In this document: positions 27,302-38,067 of the stretch, piece by piece
How positions within the stretch are numbered: the stretch's first letter is position 1
Layout of the letters: the number at the start of each line of letters is the position of its first letter
From: Gammaproteobacteria bacterium
GTDB lineage: Bacteria > Pseudomonadota > Gammaproteobacteria > Pseudomonadales > Azotimanducaceae
Direction: 5' to 3'
Assembly: GCA_018666555.1 (NCBI GenBank)
Contig: JABIZD010000125.1
Span: 1 to 49,405, forward strand
DNA: 49,405 nt
Notes under the pieces: model-generated
Database searches by the model: none
Seen by the model: only the letters and a program-made list of their open reading frames with translations
What the model was told of the DNA's origin: nothing
Made by a program: the position numbers and the translations under genes

Positions 27302-28027
27302 ATGGGGCCACCCGAATATTCGCCAAATCTTGGGCACACTTTCTTTGACCAATCGCCGATTAAACTGGCGATCTCTCTCCTTGGGAAGGTGTTAAAACAT
27401 CGTTTCAGGTTGACTTCGGGCGATGACATCTGGCTTTCTGCAAGAATCATCGAAACCGAAGCTTATTACGTAAATGACCGGGCAAGTCATTCCTCACTTG
27501 GTTATACAAACAAACGCAGGGCGCTGTTTATGCAACCAGGTACGATTTATATGTACTATGCCCGTGGCCGAGATTCACTGAATTTTTCTGCTTCAGGTGA
27601 TGGCAATGGTGTGCTCATTAAATCCGGATATCCTTACCTGGAAGCGCATCATGCAGCCAGCATGCTTACCAGCATGCAAATGCTCAACCCCGGCACATCT
27701 GGACCTAGACAGGTCGGTAAACTATGTAATGGCCAGACACTGGTGTGTCAATCTCTGAATTTGAAGGTACGCCAATGGAACGCGAAACAGCTGGACCCGG
27801 ATAATTTTTGCCTCCAGGATGACTGCTATTACCCTGATAAAATCATCCAGTGCCCTAGACTGGGGATTCCACTAGGTAGAGACGAGCATCTACCGCTCAG
27901 ATTTGTGGATGCAAAATATGCCCAGCACGCCACTCATAACCCATTGACCCAAAGAAGAAATAGTCCCGGTTCAATCAGGGTGTTCAGCGACCCTTTCGAG
28001 GTAAATTACCCTCCAGCGCTGCTTTGA
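27302..28027 (+). CDS. mpg: 3-methyladenine DNA glycosylase, AAG family
   Basis: 241 residues. It excises alkylated purines. The catalytic block 'IIETEAYYVNDRASHSS' keeps the Glu, Tyr and His of the AAG active site; 'GTIYMYYARGRDSLNFS' aligns with the pocket strand and keeps Tyr and Asn; 'CPRLGIPLGRDEHLPLRF' matches the C-terminal part. 'VLIKSGYP' has Lys where human AAG has Arg. ATG 27302 is preferred over upstream codons inside proA, although the frame stays open there. The 3' end overlaps the opposite gene by 22 bases. Confidence 0.88.
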   Translation: MGPPEYSPNLGHTFFDQSPIKLAISLLGKVLKHRFRLTSGDDIWLSARIIETEAYYVNDRASHSSLGYTNKRRALFMQPGTIYMYYARGRDSLNFSASGDGNGVLIKSGYPYLEAHHAASMLTSMQMLNPGTSGPRQVGKLCNGQTLVCQSLNLKVRQWNAKQLDPDNFCLQDDCYYPDKIIQCPRLGIPLGRDEHLPLRFVDAKYAQHATHNPLTQRRNSPGSIRVFSDPFEVNYPPALL

Positions 28028-28620
28028 AGGTCGTCAAGAATTTTTTCGAGGCTTCTTAATCGTTTCACTGGATCATTCATTTCAAACAGGTTCTGGCGAA
28101 TTGCATTCGACAAAGGCAAAAGCTCAGTTAATCGGCCTCCTAACTGAGAGGCATCCTCAAACTCTGTTTCCTGTAACTGCAATTTTACAGTCGGGTGCTT
28201 TAAAAGATTGTGTAGCATTTCTATCAGACCCTCATCTTGATCCGTCGTGCTGACTGCTGGCTCTGATTCAAGAAATTCTACTTCGGCCCTCAACAATCTG
28301 GAGGCGGACTCAAAATAATCGGTTATACGGAATTTGTCTTCACCCCTTATTCGAATTTTGAGTAGCCCATTCTGGTTTTGATCAAAATCAATAATTTTGC
28401 AGTAGCAGCCTATCCTTACAACAGAGGGAGCTGCCTGACCGGAATTGACTAGTACCTCGTTACCATTCTCTATGAGAACCAGACCAAAACCGGAATCATG
28501 CTTCAGGCATTGCGCTACCATATCAAGATACCGCTGTTCGAAAATCTGCAAATCAAGACAGCCTCCTGGGAACAGGACCACTTGCAGGGGAAATAATGGA
28601 ATTTCAGTTAATCGCGACAT
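28006..28620 (-). CDS. Lon N-terminal-like substrate-binding domain protein
   Basis: 204 residues with no ATPase or protease domain. The start 'LTEIPLFPLQVVLFPGGCLDLQIFEQRYLDMV' is the standard LON N-domain, and 'IGCYCKIIDFDQNQNGLLKIRIRGEDKFRI' continues it. Such stand-alone proteins occur in many proteobacteria, and their role is uncertain (possibly peptide binding). It lies downstream of ssb in the same direction, with a 112-base gap in which I see no clear signal. Confidence 0.9.
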   Translation of the reverse strand: MSRLTEIPLFPLQVVLFPGGCLDLQIFEQRYLDMVAQCLKHDSGFGLVLIENGNEVLVNSGQAAPSVVRIGCYCKIIDFDQNQNGLLKIRIRGEDKFRITDYFESASRLLRAEVEFLESEPAVSTTDQDEGLIEMLHNLLKHPTVKLQLQETEFEDASQLGGRLTELLPLSNAIRQNLFEMNDPVKRLRSLEKILDDLQSSAGG

Positions 28621-28732
28621 GCTCTTCTCAATAACAGAAAAATGGCGGCAGCTTCACAGCCTGGCGCAAGATTTTGCCGGGACCGAAATAACCCACCCAT
28701 CACCTGTCGTATCGACCCTGAAAAAATCTCTG

Positions 28733-29194
28733 CTAGAAGGGAATATCATCATCAAAATCATCCATTGGCGGTGGTGGGATTTCTGAATTCGGTTTACTGC
28801 TAAGTGCCGAACTGCTTCCTGGGGCTCCACCCGGAGACGATCCCGCCCCGTCCATACTTCCCTTGCTATCCAGCATTTGCATTTCGTTAGCAACGATCTC
28901 AGTTGTATAGTGCTTTTGCCCCTCGCGCTCCCATTCTCTGGTTCGCAGTTCACCCTCAAGATAAATTTTCGAACCTCGCTTGAGATATTCACCCGCAATT
29001 TCAGCCAAACGGTTAAAGAAAACAACTCGATGCCATTCGGTTCGCTCCTTCTGTTCGCCACTTTCCCGGTCACGCCAGGATTTTGAAGTAGCTACGGAAA
29101 CATTCGTCACAGCCCCACCTGAGGGCATAAATCGCGTTTCGGGGTCTCTTCCGAGGTTCCCTACAATGATCACTTTATTAATACCTTTTGCCAT
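28733..29194 (-). CDS. ssb: Single-stranded DNA-binding protein
   Basis: 153 residues. The N-terminal OB fold starts '[19 protein letters not shown]', followed by a Gly/Ser/Pro-rich linker and the acidic tip DDDIPF that recruits repair and replication partners. A strong site AAGGAG lies before the ATG. It is 39 bases after the transporter gene in the same direction, so it may be read from that gene as well. Confidence 0.98.
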   Translation of the reverse strand: MAKGINKVIIVGNLGRDPETRFMPSGGAVTNVSVATSKSWRDRESGEQKERTEWHRVVFFNRLAEIAGEYLKRGSKIYLEGELRTREWEREGQKHYTTEIVANEMQMLDSKGSMDGAGSSPGGAPGSSSALSSKPNSEIPPPPMDDFDDDIPF

Positions 29195-29233
29195 TTTCTT
29201 CTCCTTAAAAAATCTGGCAGGAGTTAATTTCTA

Positions 29234-30583
29234 TTACCTTCCCTGAGTAAATTCTGCCAACTTGGCATCATCGAAACAGGAACTATCCACCTTAAGGTAA
29301 ATTAGCCGTTGCTCCGGTATGATGACCAAGTCTTCTACACCTGGTGTTGATGATAACTGTTCCGCAATCTCTTTGGCAGTCCAGCCTTTCGATTCCTCAT
29401 ATTCAAGTGTCCTGCTCTCCCATTTATGCTGGGATTGAATCCGCAACAGAATTATAAACCAGAATAGGCAGACACCGCCGTTTACGATAAGCATAAGAGA
29501 AATATCTTGCATCGAAATCAGCAAACCACCAATCAAACCTCCAGCGAAAATTCCAGCAAATTGGCTGCTGGAATAAACCCCCATAGCAGTACCCCTGAAT
29601 CCTGCTCGCACTGTTTTCGATAACTGTACCGGTAGCGTTGCCTCGAGAAAATTAAAAGCCAGAAAAAACAAACCCAATGCCAGTAACAAACCAGGTAACG
29701 CCTGGTCCGTGGACAGAAGGTATAAAGACACACCCAGCACCAGCACACCTGCTTGCAATAGAGGAGCCGACCAATTGCCCTTACCAAACAAATAAACAAA
29801 AGGCAGCATGGCCACAAAGGACCCTAACAATATTATAAGGTAGTACTGGGAATGCTCGGAAAGATTGATGCCGGCTCCACTGAGCAACAGCGGAAAGGCC
29901 AGAAAGCCAGACATCAATAAATAATGGGTTACAAAAATACTGAAGTTGAGAACCCATAAATTATGATCACGTAATACCTCTGCCAATTGATTCCTCTGTG
30001 GACCTGAATTGAGATTGAAGGGTTTGATCTGCACTGCTGGAACCAGGAAAACAACGATACCAATCCCTATTAACCCAGCGACCGCACTGAGCATAAACAA
30101 CCCGGAAAGTCCTGAAAAGGTAAACAATAAAGGACCAACAAGCATAGATACCGCAAAGGAAATACCAATACAGGCACCAACAATAGCCATCGCCTTGGAG
30201 CGGTGTTCAAGCCTGGTTAAGTCGGAAACCAAGGCAAGCAGAACACCGGCGATTGCACCCATCCCCTGCAACGCTCGGCCGAGCATCAGCCAGTAGATAT
30301 GATCAGCCAAGGCAGCAACCACACTCCCCAGAACAAAAACCAATAAAGCCCCGATGATAACCTTTCGCCTGCCCAGCCGGTCAGACAAGAAGCCTAAGGG
30401 AATCTGCAGGATGCTCTGAAAAAAACCATAGATCCCCATTGCCAGACCCAGGAGGAAAGGATTGGCGCCATCCATGAACTCAGCAGCGATAACAAATACG
30501 GGCAAAATACTGAACAACCCAAGCATACGAACCAGATATAACAGTCCTACTGCAAAAGCTGTCCTTACCTCGAGTTGATTCAT
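29234..30583 (-). CDS. yajR: YajR-like MFS transporter with C-terminal YAM-type domain
   Basis: 449 residues. Twelve membrane segments are expected. The motif-A loop 'GFLSDRLGRRKVIIG' and 'GRALQGMGAIAG...SDLTR...KAM' resemble E. coli YajR. After the last membrane segment a small ferredoxin-like domain follows (from about residue 385, ending 'VEDLVIIPEQRLIYLKVD'), as in YajR. A drug or metabolite exporter is inferred; the substrate is unknown. It sits between ssb and the divergent uvrA, as I recall also for Pseudomonas. Confidence 0.88.
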   Translation of the reverse strand: MNQLEVRTAFAVGLLYLVRMLGLFSILPVFVIAAEFMDGANPFLLGLAMGIYGFFQSILQIPLGFLSDRLGRRKVIIGALLVFVLGSVVAALADHIYWLMLGRALQGMGAIAGVLLALVSDLTRLEHRSKAMAIVGACIGISFAVSMLVGPLLFTFSGLSGLFMLSAVAGLIGIGIVVFLVPAVQIKPFNLNSGPQRNQLAEVLRDHNLWVLNFSIFVTHYLLMSGFLAFPLLLSGAGINLSEHSQYYLIILLGSFVAMLPFVYLFGKGNWSAPLLQAGVLVLGVSLYLLSTDQALPGLLLALGLFFLAFNFLEATLPVQLSKTVRAGFRGTAMGVYSSSQFAGIFAGGLIGGLLISMQDISLMLIVNGGVCLFWFIILLRIQSQHKWESRTLEYEESKGWTAKEIAEQLSSTPGVEDLVIIPEQRLIYLKVDSSCFDDAKLAEFTQGR

Positions 30584-30861
30584 CTGGTCTGTCCAGGTGT
30601 CGTTCTACTTTGCCAATTTACAAACAAAAGCTTAGCATGGTCAGGCTTATCGATCATGGGATTGCTCGGTATTCGAGGGTGGATTCAACTCAATCTGAAT
30701 CAAGATATTTCCTGAATATCCGAGCCAGCCGCTTTCTTTTAGTGCGTAGGGGATGATAACAAATAGAGATCTCGCTTACACTCAAAGAAAGGTTTAAGGT
30801 CTCATCTGACAGACTCAGAACCCCGTGATACAGTTCGGTGACAACAAAGAATATTATGTTA

Positions 30862-33729
30862 ATGAAAACAATTTCAGTAAAGGGTGCCAGAACCCACAAC
30901 CTGAAAAATATAGATCTCGAAATACCTCGTAACAACCTCGTAGTCATTACCGGACTATCGGGGTCAGGTAAATCATCTCTAGCCTTCGATACGCTTTATG
31001 CGGAAGGCCAGCGCCGTTACGTTGAGTCTCTTTCAGCCTATGCGAGGCAATTCCTTTCTCTGATGGAAAAGCCGGACGTCGACCACATAGAAGGCTTATC
31101 GCCAGCGATTTCCATTGAGCAAAAATCAACAAATCATAATCCCAGGTCAACCGTCGGGACGATTACGGAGATCGCCGATTATCTAAGGCTACTTTTTGCG
31201 AGAGTCGGTACGCCTTATTGCCCCGATCACAACAAGCCGTTACAGGCGCAAACGATTTCACAAATGGTGGATCATGTCCTTGACCTTGAAACCGACAGTA
31301 GGCTGATGATTTTGGCACCCATCGTCGAGGACAAAAAAGGCGAACATCAACATTTGCTGAGTTCGCTGTCAAGCCAGGGCTTTGTAAGAATCAGACTTGA
31401 TGGCGTGGTCACAGATATGGATGACCTACCTGCCCTCGATAAACAGAAAAAACACCGCATCGAGGTGGTAGTTGATCGGTTCAGAATCCGGGAAGATATC
31501 AATATCCGTCTTGCTGATTCTTTTGAAACAGCCGTCAGGGTGTCTGCGGGAACAGCCAGTGTTTCCTTTATTGACGACCCCGATCGAGAGGAAATTCTTT
31601 TTTCGGCTAACTATGCCTGCCCCCAATGCGGACACAGTGTGTCTGAGCTTGAACCTCGGTTATTTTCCTTTAATAATCCTGCTGGGGCATGTAAAGACTG
31701 TGAAGGCCTTGGCATCAAGCAGGTATTCGACCCAAACACACTAATCAGAGACCCGAGCCTTTCTATTGCAGAAGGAGCAATATCGGGGTGGAATCGCCAG
31801 CATATCTACTATTACCAGCTTCTGGAAAATTTGAGCGACCACTACCAGTTTGATCTGACAACTGCCTTTGAGAAGCTCAGCGAAGAACACAAAAACATCA
31901 TTCTGTACGGCAGTGGTGAAAACCCGGTTGCTTTTCAATATACCGATGACAGGGGCTTCTCAATCACCAGCAAGCATCCCTTTGAGGGCATTATAAACAA
32001 TCTGGAGCGTCGCTTCAGAGAGACCGATTCGGCTAGCGTCAAAGATAACCTGAGCCGCCTTTTAACCCTGAAGACCTGCAGCGCCTGCCAAGGCCAACGC
32101 TTGAACAGAACAGCCCGATCAGTCCTGGTTAATGGCAAAAGCTATGCGGACATTTCCAGTTTAAGCATTCAGGATGCCCAGGACTGTTTCAATGAACTAA
32201 GCCTTGCTGGACAGAAAGGTGAAATTTCCAGAAAAATATTAACTGAGATACGCGCTCGCCTCGGATTCCTCATCGATGTGGGCCTAAACTACCTGACCCT
32301 GGCGCGAAGCGCCGAAACCCTCTCAGGAGGAGAGGCGCAGCGCATCCGATTAGCAAGCCAGATCGGTGCCGGACTGGTTGGCGTCATGTATATCCTCGAT
32401 GAACCCTCAATCGGGTTACACCAGCGAGACAATCAGCGACTGCTTAACACCCTGACACGACTCAGGGACAGAGGTAACAGTGTATTGATCGTTGAACACG
32501 ATGAATCAGCCATTAAAGAAGCTGATTATATAATCGACATGGGTCCGGGAGCGGGAGTCCATGGCGGCGAAGTTGTAGCCAGAGGAACACTAGAGGATAT
32601 CATCGCAGAAGATACCTCTATTACGGGCCAGTTCCTTTCAAAAAAACGCCGCATCGCCATACCCCAGTACCGCGTAGCACCAAAGGTTAACCAATTCCTA
32701 AACCTGACCGGTTGCTCAGGAAACAACCTGGCCCAGGTTGACCTGAACCTTCCTCTGGGTTTATTAACCTGTGTAACTGGTGTCTCCGGCTCCGGTAAAT
32801 CAACCCTGATCAATCAGACCCTGTATCCTCTGGCCGCCACCCAGCTAAATGGTGCCAGCACCCTCAAACAGAGTGCCTACGGCAAAATTACGGGTCTTGA
32901 GTTGCTGGACAAGGTGGTCGGCATAGACCAAAGCCCTATCGGCCGGACACCCAGATCAAACCCTGCCACCTATACTAATATTTTCACGTCGATTCGCGAT
33001 CTCTTTGCGGCTACCCAAGAGGCAAGAAGCAGAGGATATAAGGCAGGTCGGTTTAGTTTCAACGTTAAAGGCGGACGATGCGAAGCTTGTCAGGGCGATG
33101 GCCTGATAAAAGTTGAAATGCATTTCCTACCTGATATCTACGTGCTTTGTGATGACTGCAAAGGCAAACGATACAACCGAGAAACCCTGGAGATACTTTA
33201 TAAAGGACGTTCCATTGATGAGATCCTGGATATGACGGTCGAACAGGCTCTGGACTTCCTTAAAGCTGTACCCGTCATACAAAGACGATTACAAACCCTG
33301 GCTGAAGTCGGATTAAATTATATAAAGCTGGGCCAGAGTGCCACGACCTTGTCTGGAGGAGAAGCGCAACGGGTCAAGCTTGCCAGAGAACTGGCTAAAC
33401 GAGATACCGGTAAGACCCTGTATATCCTCGACGAACCAACCACCGGGTTACACTTCCATGATATAGATCAGCTACTACATATTCTCCATCAACTACGAGA
33501 TCGCGGTAATACTGTGGTGGTGATAGAGCATAATCTCGATGTCATTAAGACCGCAGACTGGCTCGTTGATATGGGACCAGAAGGAGGAGCTGGCGGAGGT
33601 CGAATCATCGCCCAAGGCACGCCCGAGGATGTTGCCGGCGTAGGCCTTTCATCTACCGGTCAGTTTCTCAAAGAGGTACTCTATGAAGATAGCCATTCCG
33701 GCCAAACAATCAGTATTGCTCAGTCCTGA
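30862..33729 (+). CDS. uvrA: Excinuclease ABC subunit A
   Basis: 955 residues. The ATP-dependent damage sensor of nucleotide excision repair. From ATG 30862 the product begins '[17 protein letters not shown]' as in other UvrA; upstream GTG 30838 and ATG 30856 are in frame but less likely. Two ABC units carry GLSGSGKSS (31-39) and GVSGSGKST, and two LSGGEAQR signatures. Zinc-site cysteines occur in CPQCGH...CKDCEG and CEACQG...CDDCKG. No consensus LexA box was seen upstream. The end overlaps the convergent aminotransferase gene by ten bases. Confidence 0.98.
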   Translation: MKTISVKGARTHNLKNIDLEIPRNNLVVITGLSGSGKSSLAFDTLYAEGQRRYVESLSAYARQFLSLMEKPDVDHIEGLSPAISIEQKSTNHNPRSTVGTITEIADYLRLLFARVGTPYCPDHNKPLQAQTISQMVDHVLDLETDSRLMILAPIVEDKKGEHQHLLSSLSSQGFVRIRLDGVVTDMDDLPALDKQKKHRIEVVVDRFRIREDINIRLADSFETAVRVSAGTASVSFIDDPDREEILFSANYACPQCGHSVSELEPRLFSFNNPAGACKDCEGLGIKQVFDPNTLIRDPSLSIAEGAISGWNRQHIYYYQLLENLSDHYQFDLTTAFEKLSEEHKNIILYGSGENPVAFQYTDDRGFSITSKHPFEGIINNLERRFRETDSASVKDNLSRLLTLKTCSACQGQRLNRTARSVLVNGKSYADISSLSIQDAQDCFNELSLAGQKGEISRKILTEIRARLGFLIDVGLNYLTLARSAETLSGGEAQRIRLASQIGAGLVGVMYILDEPSIGLHQRDNQRLLNTLTRLRDRGNSVLIVEHDESAIKEADYIIDMGPGAGVHGGEVVARGTLEDIIAEDTSITGQFLSKKRRIAIPQYRVAPKVNQFLNLTGCSGNNLAQVDLNLPLGLLTCVTGVSGSGKSTLINQTLYPLAATQLNGASTLKQSAYGKITGLELLDKVVGIDQSPIGRTPRSNPATYTNIFTSIRDLFAATQEARSRGYKAGRFSFNVKGGRCEACQGDGLIKVEMHFLPDIYVLCDDCKGKRYNRETLEILYKGRSIDEILDMTVEQALDFLKAVPVIQRRLQTLAEVGLNYIKLGQSATTLSGGEAQRVKLARELAKRDTGKTLYILDEPTTGLHFHDIDQLLHILHQLRDRGNTVVVIEHNLDVIKTADWLVDMGPEGGAGGGRIIAQGTPEDVAGVGLSSTGQFLKEVLYEDSHSGQTISIAQS

Positions 33730-34907
33730 GCTGCCTCATAGATAGCTTGTGCCGCATCAATGGCCACACCACGATTAATAGCGGCATTATTCTGAGACAG
33801 TATGGCTTCAAGGGCACTGATGCAAAGAAACACATTTTCAGCACGACTGGCATACCCCATCAACCCGACTCTCCAGATTTTGCCTGCTAACGCGCCAATA
33901 CCTGCGCCAATTTCCAGATTAAATTGCTGCAGCAGCTGTTGTCGAACAAGAGCCTCATTGACACCAGCTGGTATACCCACCGCATTCAACTGCGGTAGGC
34001 GTTCGTTTTCTGGCACAATAAATTCCAGTCCCAGAGCTTCAAGGCCTGCACACAAAGCCAGGTGATTTCTGCGATGTCGGGCCCATGATTGAGCCAGTCC
34101 TTCTTCGCAAGCGATCAACAGACTTTCATGCAGCCCATAAAGGGCATTAACTGGTGCAGTATGATGATAAGAGCGGGTTTGCCCCTCGCCCCAATATCCC
34201 ATCACCAAATTCAAGTCCAGAAACCAGGAAGCAACCGGCAAGCTCCTGCTCTTAAGCCGTTCAATAGCTCGCTCATTCATAGTCAATGGCGATAATCCGG
34301 GAGCACAGGAAAGGCACTTCTGAGTACCGCTGTAGACAACATCAGCTCCCCAGTCATCGACTGCCACTTCGCAGCCAACCAAGGAGGTGACGCAATCAAC
34401 TATCGACAGCCTACCCGCGTCGCTCACCAGGCCGCATAACTCAGCGGCATCTGACATTACGCCTGTTGAGGTTTCTGCATGGACAAATGCGACAATTTCC
34501 GCATCGGGATGCGTCTGCAAGGCGTGCTGCAGTTTGTGAGGATCAACGGCTCGCCCCCAGGTATCCTCAACCAAGACGACCTGGCCGCCCAGGCGCCTCA
34601 CGTTGTCTGCCATCCTGCCACCAAAAACGCCATTCTGGCAGACAATAACTTTATCTCCTGGCGACACCAGGTTAACAAAACTTGCTTCCATGCCAGCGCT
34701 TCCCGGTGCTGATATAGGTATGGTAAGTTCGTTTTCGGTCTGGAATACTGTTTGCAATAACGCCTTGATTTCATCCATTAAACGAATGAATTCAGGATCA
34801 AGGTGGCCAATAGTCGGCCGGGCCATAGCCGTAAGCACTCGGCCATTAACATCAGAGGGACCCGGTCCCATTAATGTTCGAGGCGTTGGATTAAAGGATT
34901 GATACAT
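33720..34907 (-). CDS. Class V aminotransferase, alanine-glyoxylate/serine-pyruvate type
   Basis: 395 residues, PLP-dependent. The start '[31 protein letters not shown]' is typical of alanine-glyoxylate and serine-pyruvate transaminases. 'HAETSTG' is at about 143-149, and the Schiff-base lysine is Lys197 in 'SGTQKCLSC'. Substrate choice (alanine, serine or ureidoglycine with glyoxylate) is undecided. It stands alone between uvrA and the alpha-operon terminator. Confidence 0.9.
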   Translation of the reverse strand: MYQSFNPTPRTLMGPGPSDVNGRVLTAMARPTIGHLDPEFIRLMDEIKALLQTVFQTENELTIPISAPGSAGMEASFVNLVSPGDKVIVCQNGVFGGRMADNVRRLGGQVVLVEDTWGRAVDPHKLQHALQTHPDAEIVAFVHAETSTGVMSDAAELCGLVSDAGRLSIVDCVTSLVGCEVAVDDWGADVVYSGTQKCLSCAPGLSPLTMNERAIERLKSRSLPVASWFLDLNLVMGYWGEGQTRSYHHTAPVNALYGLHESLLIACEEGLAQSWARHRRNHLALCAGLEALGLEFIVPENERLPQLNAVGIPAGVNEALVRQQLLQQFNLEIGAGIGALAGKIWRVGLMGYASRAENVFLCISALEAILSQNNAAINRGVAIDAAQAIYEAAQD

Positions 34908-34936
34908 GCGCGGAGCTCAACTAAAAGACGTCTAAC

Positions 34937-34967
34937 AAAAACTAAAAAGGCCGGTCATTACCGGCCT
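34937..34967 (-). terminator. Rho-independent terminator of the ribosomal protein cluster
   Basis: On the minus strand AGGCCGGT-AATG-ACCGGCCT forms a perfect 8-bp GC-rich stem with a tetraloop, followed by TTTTTAGTTTTTG. It begins about 17 bases after the rplQ stop and is the clearest terminator in the window, ending the long ribosomal transcript. Confidence 0.95.
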
Positions 34968-34983
34968 GGTTGCTACCACTAAA

Positions 34984-35385
34984 CTACTCGTTTTCTTCGA
35001 TTTCATCCAGCTCCTCTTCATCAGGAACCTCTCTGTCAACCAGCTCCACATAGGCCATTGGAGCTGCATCACCTGCCCTGAATCCTGCTTTCAAAATCCG
35101 TGTATACCCGCCTGGCCTATCCTGGTAACGAGGTCCTAGCTGGCTGAATAATTTACCTACCACAGCTTTAGAGCCCGTTCTTGAAAACGCCAGGCGCCTG
35201 TTCGCAACTGAGTCTTTCTTGGCCAGTGTAATCAGCGGCTCGGCTACTTTACGCAGTTCTTTTGCCTTCGGCACCGTTGTCTTAATCACCTCATGCTCCA
35301 TCAGGGAGCAGGCCATATTACGAAACATGGCTTTCCTGTGGGATGAGTTCCTGTTGAGTTGTCTACCGCTTTTTCGATGGCGCAT
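34984..35385 (-). CDS. rplQ: Ribosomal protein bL17
   Basis: 133 residues (E. coli 127). It sits near the peptide exit tunnel. The N-terminus '[24 protein letters not shown]' is diagnostic. The tail is unusually acidic ([11 protein letters not shown]). It is the last gene of the alpha operon, 36 bases after rpoA and just before the terminator. Confidence 0.98.
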   Translation of the reverse strand: MRHRKSGRQLNRNSSHRKAMFRNMACSLMEHEVIKTTVPKAKELRKVAEPLITLAKKDSVANRRLAFSRTGSKAVVGKLFSQLGPRYQDRPGGYTRILKAGFRAGDAAPMAYVELVDREVPDEEELDEIEENE

Positions 35386-35421
35386 GGTCTTTCCTAATCA
35401 ATCACTTGTATCCGCTGGGCC

Positions 35422-36423
35422 TTAACCGAGTAATCGGTCATCCCCGCGAAGGCTCATGGGCGGCCAATTTTCTAACCTCATACCCAGAGACAAACCCCGA
35501 GAAGCCAAAACATCCTTTATCTCGGTAAGAGATTTCTTACCCAAATTCGGTGTTTTCAGCAATTCTACTTCCGTACGTCGAATTAAATCACCGATGTAAT
35601 AGATGTTTTCTGCTTTAAGGCAATTAGCAGAACGAACTGTTAATTCCAAATCATCAACCGGTCGCAATAAGACCGGGTCAATTTCTTCTTCTGGCTGCTT
35701 TTCTTCCGGAAAATCACTGCTCTGCAGATCTACAAACACGGATACCTGCTCATGCAGGATAGTTGCAGCCCTTCGAATCGCTTCTTCCGGGTCAATGGTA
35801 CCATTAGTCTCAAGATCCAGAATCAACTTGTCCAAATCGGTACGCTGCTCAACCCGCGCACTATCGACCTTGTATGCCACTCTACTAACTGGACTGTAAG
35901 ATGCATCCAGCATGAGACTACCAATAATCCGGTTTACCTCTTCATCGGCATTTCTCAGGTCAGCGGGCTCATAGCCTCGGCCTCTACCAACTTTAGCCCG
36001 GATTGTTAAATTTCCAGAGCCGTTAAGGTTAGCAATGACATGCTCAGGGTTGGCTATTTCGACATCATGGTCAAGCGTGAAATCTTCAGCGGTCACTACA
36101 CCAGGACCGGTTTTGCTCAGAGTCAGCTCAGCTTCGTCTGCTTCATTCAATTTCACCGCTACACCCTTAAGGTTAAGAAGAATTTCAATCACATCCTCCT
36201 CAACACCTTCAAGCGTACTGTACTCGTGGAGCACACCCTCTATTTCGACTTCAGTGATAGCACATCCCGGCATGGATGAAAGCAGAATACGACGCAACGC
36301 ATTACCTAAGGTATGACCGAAGCCTCTCTCCAGTGGTTCCAATACAACCTGAGCTCTGGTGTCGCTGAGCTGTTCAACCTGAATGTGTTGCGGCGTCAAA
36401 AATTCGAGTGAAGCATGAGGCAT
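35422..36423 (-). CDS. rpoA: RNA polymerase subunit alpha
   Basis: 333 residues. The N-terminal domain drives polymerase assembly ('[21 protein letters not shown]'); a flexible linker near 235-250 leads to the C-terminal DNA- and activator-binding domain ('[38 protein letters not shown]'). Site GGAAGG precedes the ATG. Position between rpsD and rplQ is standard. Confidence 0.99.
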   Translation of the reverse strand: MPHASLEFLTPQHIQVEQLSDTRAQVVLEPLERGFGHTLGNALRRILLSSMPGCAITEVEIEGVLHEYSTLEGVEEDVIEILLNLKGVAVKLNEADEAELTLSKTGPGVVTAEDFTLDHDVEIANPEHVIANLNGSGNLTIRAKVGRGRGYEPADLRNADEEVNRIIGSLMLDASYSPVSRVAYKVDSARVEQRTDLDKLILDLETNGTIDPEEAIRRAATILHEQVSVFVDLQSSDFPEEKQPEEEIDPVLLRPVDDLELTVRSANCLKAENIYYIGDLIRRTEVELLKTPNLGKKSLTEIKDVLASRGLSLGMRLENWPPMSLRGDDRLLG

Positions 36424-36460
36424 AAGTTTACCTTCCTGTATAAGTGTTTAATCTGGATGA

Positions 36461-37081
36461 CTACTTCGAATAAAGTTCGATAATCAGATTTTCGTTGATT
36501 TCCTTGGGCAGGTCTTCACGCTCCGGATAGGATCTGAAAACACCCTCGAGATTGCCAGTATTCACGTCGACCCAGTCAACAGCTGAACGCTGGGCTGCCA
36601 GATTCATGGCACCTTGAATACGCAGTTGATTCTTGGCTTTCTCACGCACTGATACGGTATCGCCAGCCTCTACCTGATAAGAGGCAATATTAACAACATT
36701 GCCGTTAACCAAAATGGCCTTGTGTGAGACTAACTGGCGAGATTCGGCTCGAGTACAACCAAAGCCCATTCTGTAAACCACATTGTCCAGTCGACGCTCC
36801 AGAATACGCAGCAGGTTTTCGCCGGTAGCGCCTTTTTGGCGGTCTGCCTTCTTGTAGTAATTACGAAATTGCTTTTCAAGCACACCATAAATTCTACGTA
36901 CCTTCTGTTTTTCCCGCAACTGCACCGCATAATCACTGAGCCGAGCGCGACGATGCCCATGCATGCCGGGTGCGGTTTCAATGCGGCACTTTGACTCAAT
37001 CGGTCGAACGCCACTCTTCAGAAAAAGGTCGGTACCTTCTCTTCTTGCTAACTTTAATTTCGGGCCGAGATATCTGGCCAT
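36461..37081 (-). CDS. rpsD: Ribosomal protein uS4
   Basis: 206 residues, as in E. coli. It starts 30S assembly and in E. coli represses the alpha operon by binding its mRNA. The S4 RNA-binding domain includes '[12 protein letters not shown]' and '[15 protein letters not shown]'. Only one Cys occurs in the N-terminal part, so this is the zinc-free form. AGGAG precedes the start. Confidence 0.98.
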   Translation of the reverse strand: MARYLGPKLKLARREGTDLFLKSGVRPIESKCRIETAPGMHGHRRARLSDYAVQLREKQKVRRIYGVLEKQFRNYYKKADRQKGATGENLLRILERRLDNVVYRMGFGCTRAESRQLVSHKAILVNGNVVNIASYQVEAGDTVSVREKAKNQLRIQGAMNLAAQRSAVDWVDVNTGNLEGVFRSYPEREDLPKEINENLIIELYSK

Positions 37082-37096
37082 TCGTAATCTCCTCTT

Positions 37097-37501
37097 CTAC
37101 ACCCGTCGTCTTTTGGGCGGTCTACATCCATTATGTGGGATCGGGGTGACATCGGTAATATTTGTAATTCGGAAACCAACTGCACTTAAAGCTCTTACTG
37201 CCGCTTCGCGCCCAGGTCCTGGGCCTTTTACAAATACTTCTAAATTTTGAAGACCATATTCCTGGGCTGCATTCCCCGCTCGCTCGGCAGCTACCTGCGC
37301 AGCAAACGGTGTACTCTTTCTGGCGCCTCGAAATCCTGACCCGCCTGCTGTTGCCCATGACAGAGCGCCACCCTGACGATCAGTTATTGTCACGATGGTA
37401 TTGTTGAAAGAAGCGTGTATATGCGCGAGACCATCTGCAATCTGGCGTTTACCTTTCTTTCTAACTACCGGCGCATCTGTTTGAGTTTCTGTTTCAGACA
37501 T
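37097..37501 (-). CDS. rpsK: Ribosomal protein uS11
   Basis: 134 residues (E. coli 129). It forms part of the 30S platform. '[16 protein letters not shown]' and the C-terminal '[20 protein letters not shown]' are diagnostic. The first 18 residues contain a lysine-rich lead. It lies 15 bases before rpsD. Confidence 0.98.
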   Translation of the reverse strand: MSETETQTDAPVVRKKGKRQIADGLAHIHASFNNTIVTITDRQGGALSWATAGGSGFRGARKSTPFAAQVAAERAGNAAQEYGLQNLEVFVKGPGPGREAAVRALSAVGFRITNITDVTPIPHNGCRPPKRRRV

Positions 37502-37554
37502 ATTGCCCTTCCAATTGTTTGTGTACTATTCCTAATTTCATCAATATCACCGGC

Positions 37555-37911
37555 CTACTTCCTGACGGGTCGCTTGGGCCCTTTTCGAGTCCTGGCATTA
37601 GTTTTTGTACGTTGTCCACGCACGGGTAGATTCCGCCGATGACGAATACCCCTATTACATCCAAGGTCCAGTAAGCGCTTAATATTGAGTTGAGTCTCAC
37701 GACGCAAATCACCTTCAACGCTTAATTTACTGACTTCCGCCCGCAACTGGTCTAATTCGCCTTCGGTAAGATCCTGCACTCTGGTATTGGGACTGATACT
37801 AGTTAACTCACACAGCTTCTGTGCCGTAGTAAGGCCGATACCGTAGATATAAGTCAGCGATATTACTGTGTGTTTATTATCAGGAATATTAATTCCAGCT
37901 AAACGAGCCAT
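37555..37911 (-). CDS. rpsM: Ribosomal protein uS13
   Basis: 118 residues, as in E. coli. It contacts the 50S subunit and P-site tRNA from the 30S head. '[22 protein letters not shown]' and '[21 protein letters not shown]'-like end ('RGIRHRR..') identify it. AGGAG lies before the ATG. It opens the alpha operon, 30 bases after rpmJ. Confidence 0.98.
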   Translation of the reverse strand: MARLAGINIPDNKHTVISLTYIYGIGLTTAQKLCELTSISPNTRVQDLTEGELDQLRAEVSKLSVEGDLRRETQLNIKRLLDLGCNRGIRHRRNLPVRGQRTKTNARTRKGPKRPVRK

Positions 37912-37941
37912 ACTTTGCTCCTGTCACCCTTTTCCACCAGA

Positions 37942-38055
37942 TTATCCCTGGCGTTGTTTATGTTTCGGTTCCGAACAGATCACTCTGACAGTACCCTTAC
38001 GCCGAATGATTCGACAATTCCTACACATCTTTTTTACGGAGGCCCTAACTTTCAT
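37942..38055 (-). CDS. rpmJ: Ribosomal protein bL36, zinc-binding form
   Basis: This very short gene (37 residues) reads [14 protein letters not shown], then [20 protein letters not shown] and RQG. C11, C14, C27 and H32 form the zinc site, so this is the zinc-dependent paralogue. It lies in the expected place, 12 bases after secY and 30 bases before rpsM. Confidence 0.98.
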   Translation of the reverse strand: MKVRASVKKMCRNCRIIRRKGTVRVICSEPKHKQRQG

Positions 38056-38067
38056 TTCTTATATCTC

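Noticed and set aside
28654-29073. 139-codon minus-strand frame overlapping ssb
   Set aside because: It is a shifted reading of ssb; the ssb frame has the OB fold and DDDIPF tail.
30690-30947. 85-codon minus-strand frame opposite the uvrA start
   Set aside because: It overlaps the conserved UvrA N-terminus and shows no homology or ribosome site.
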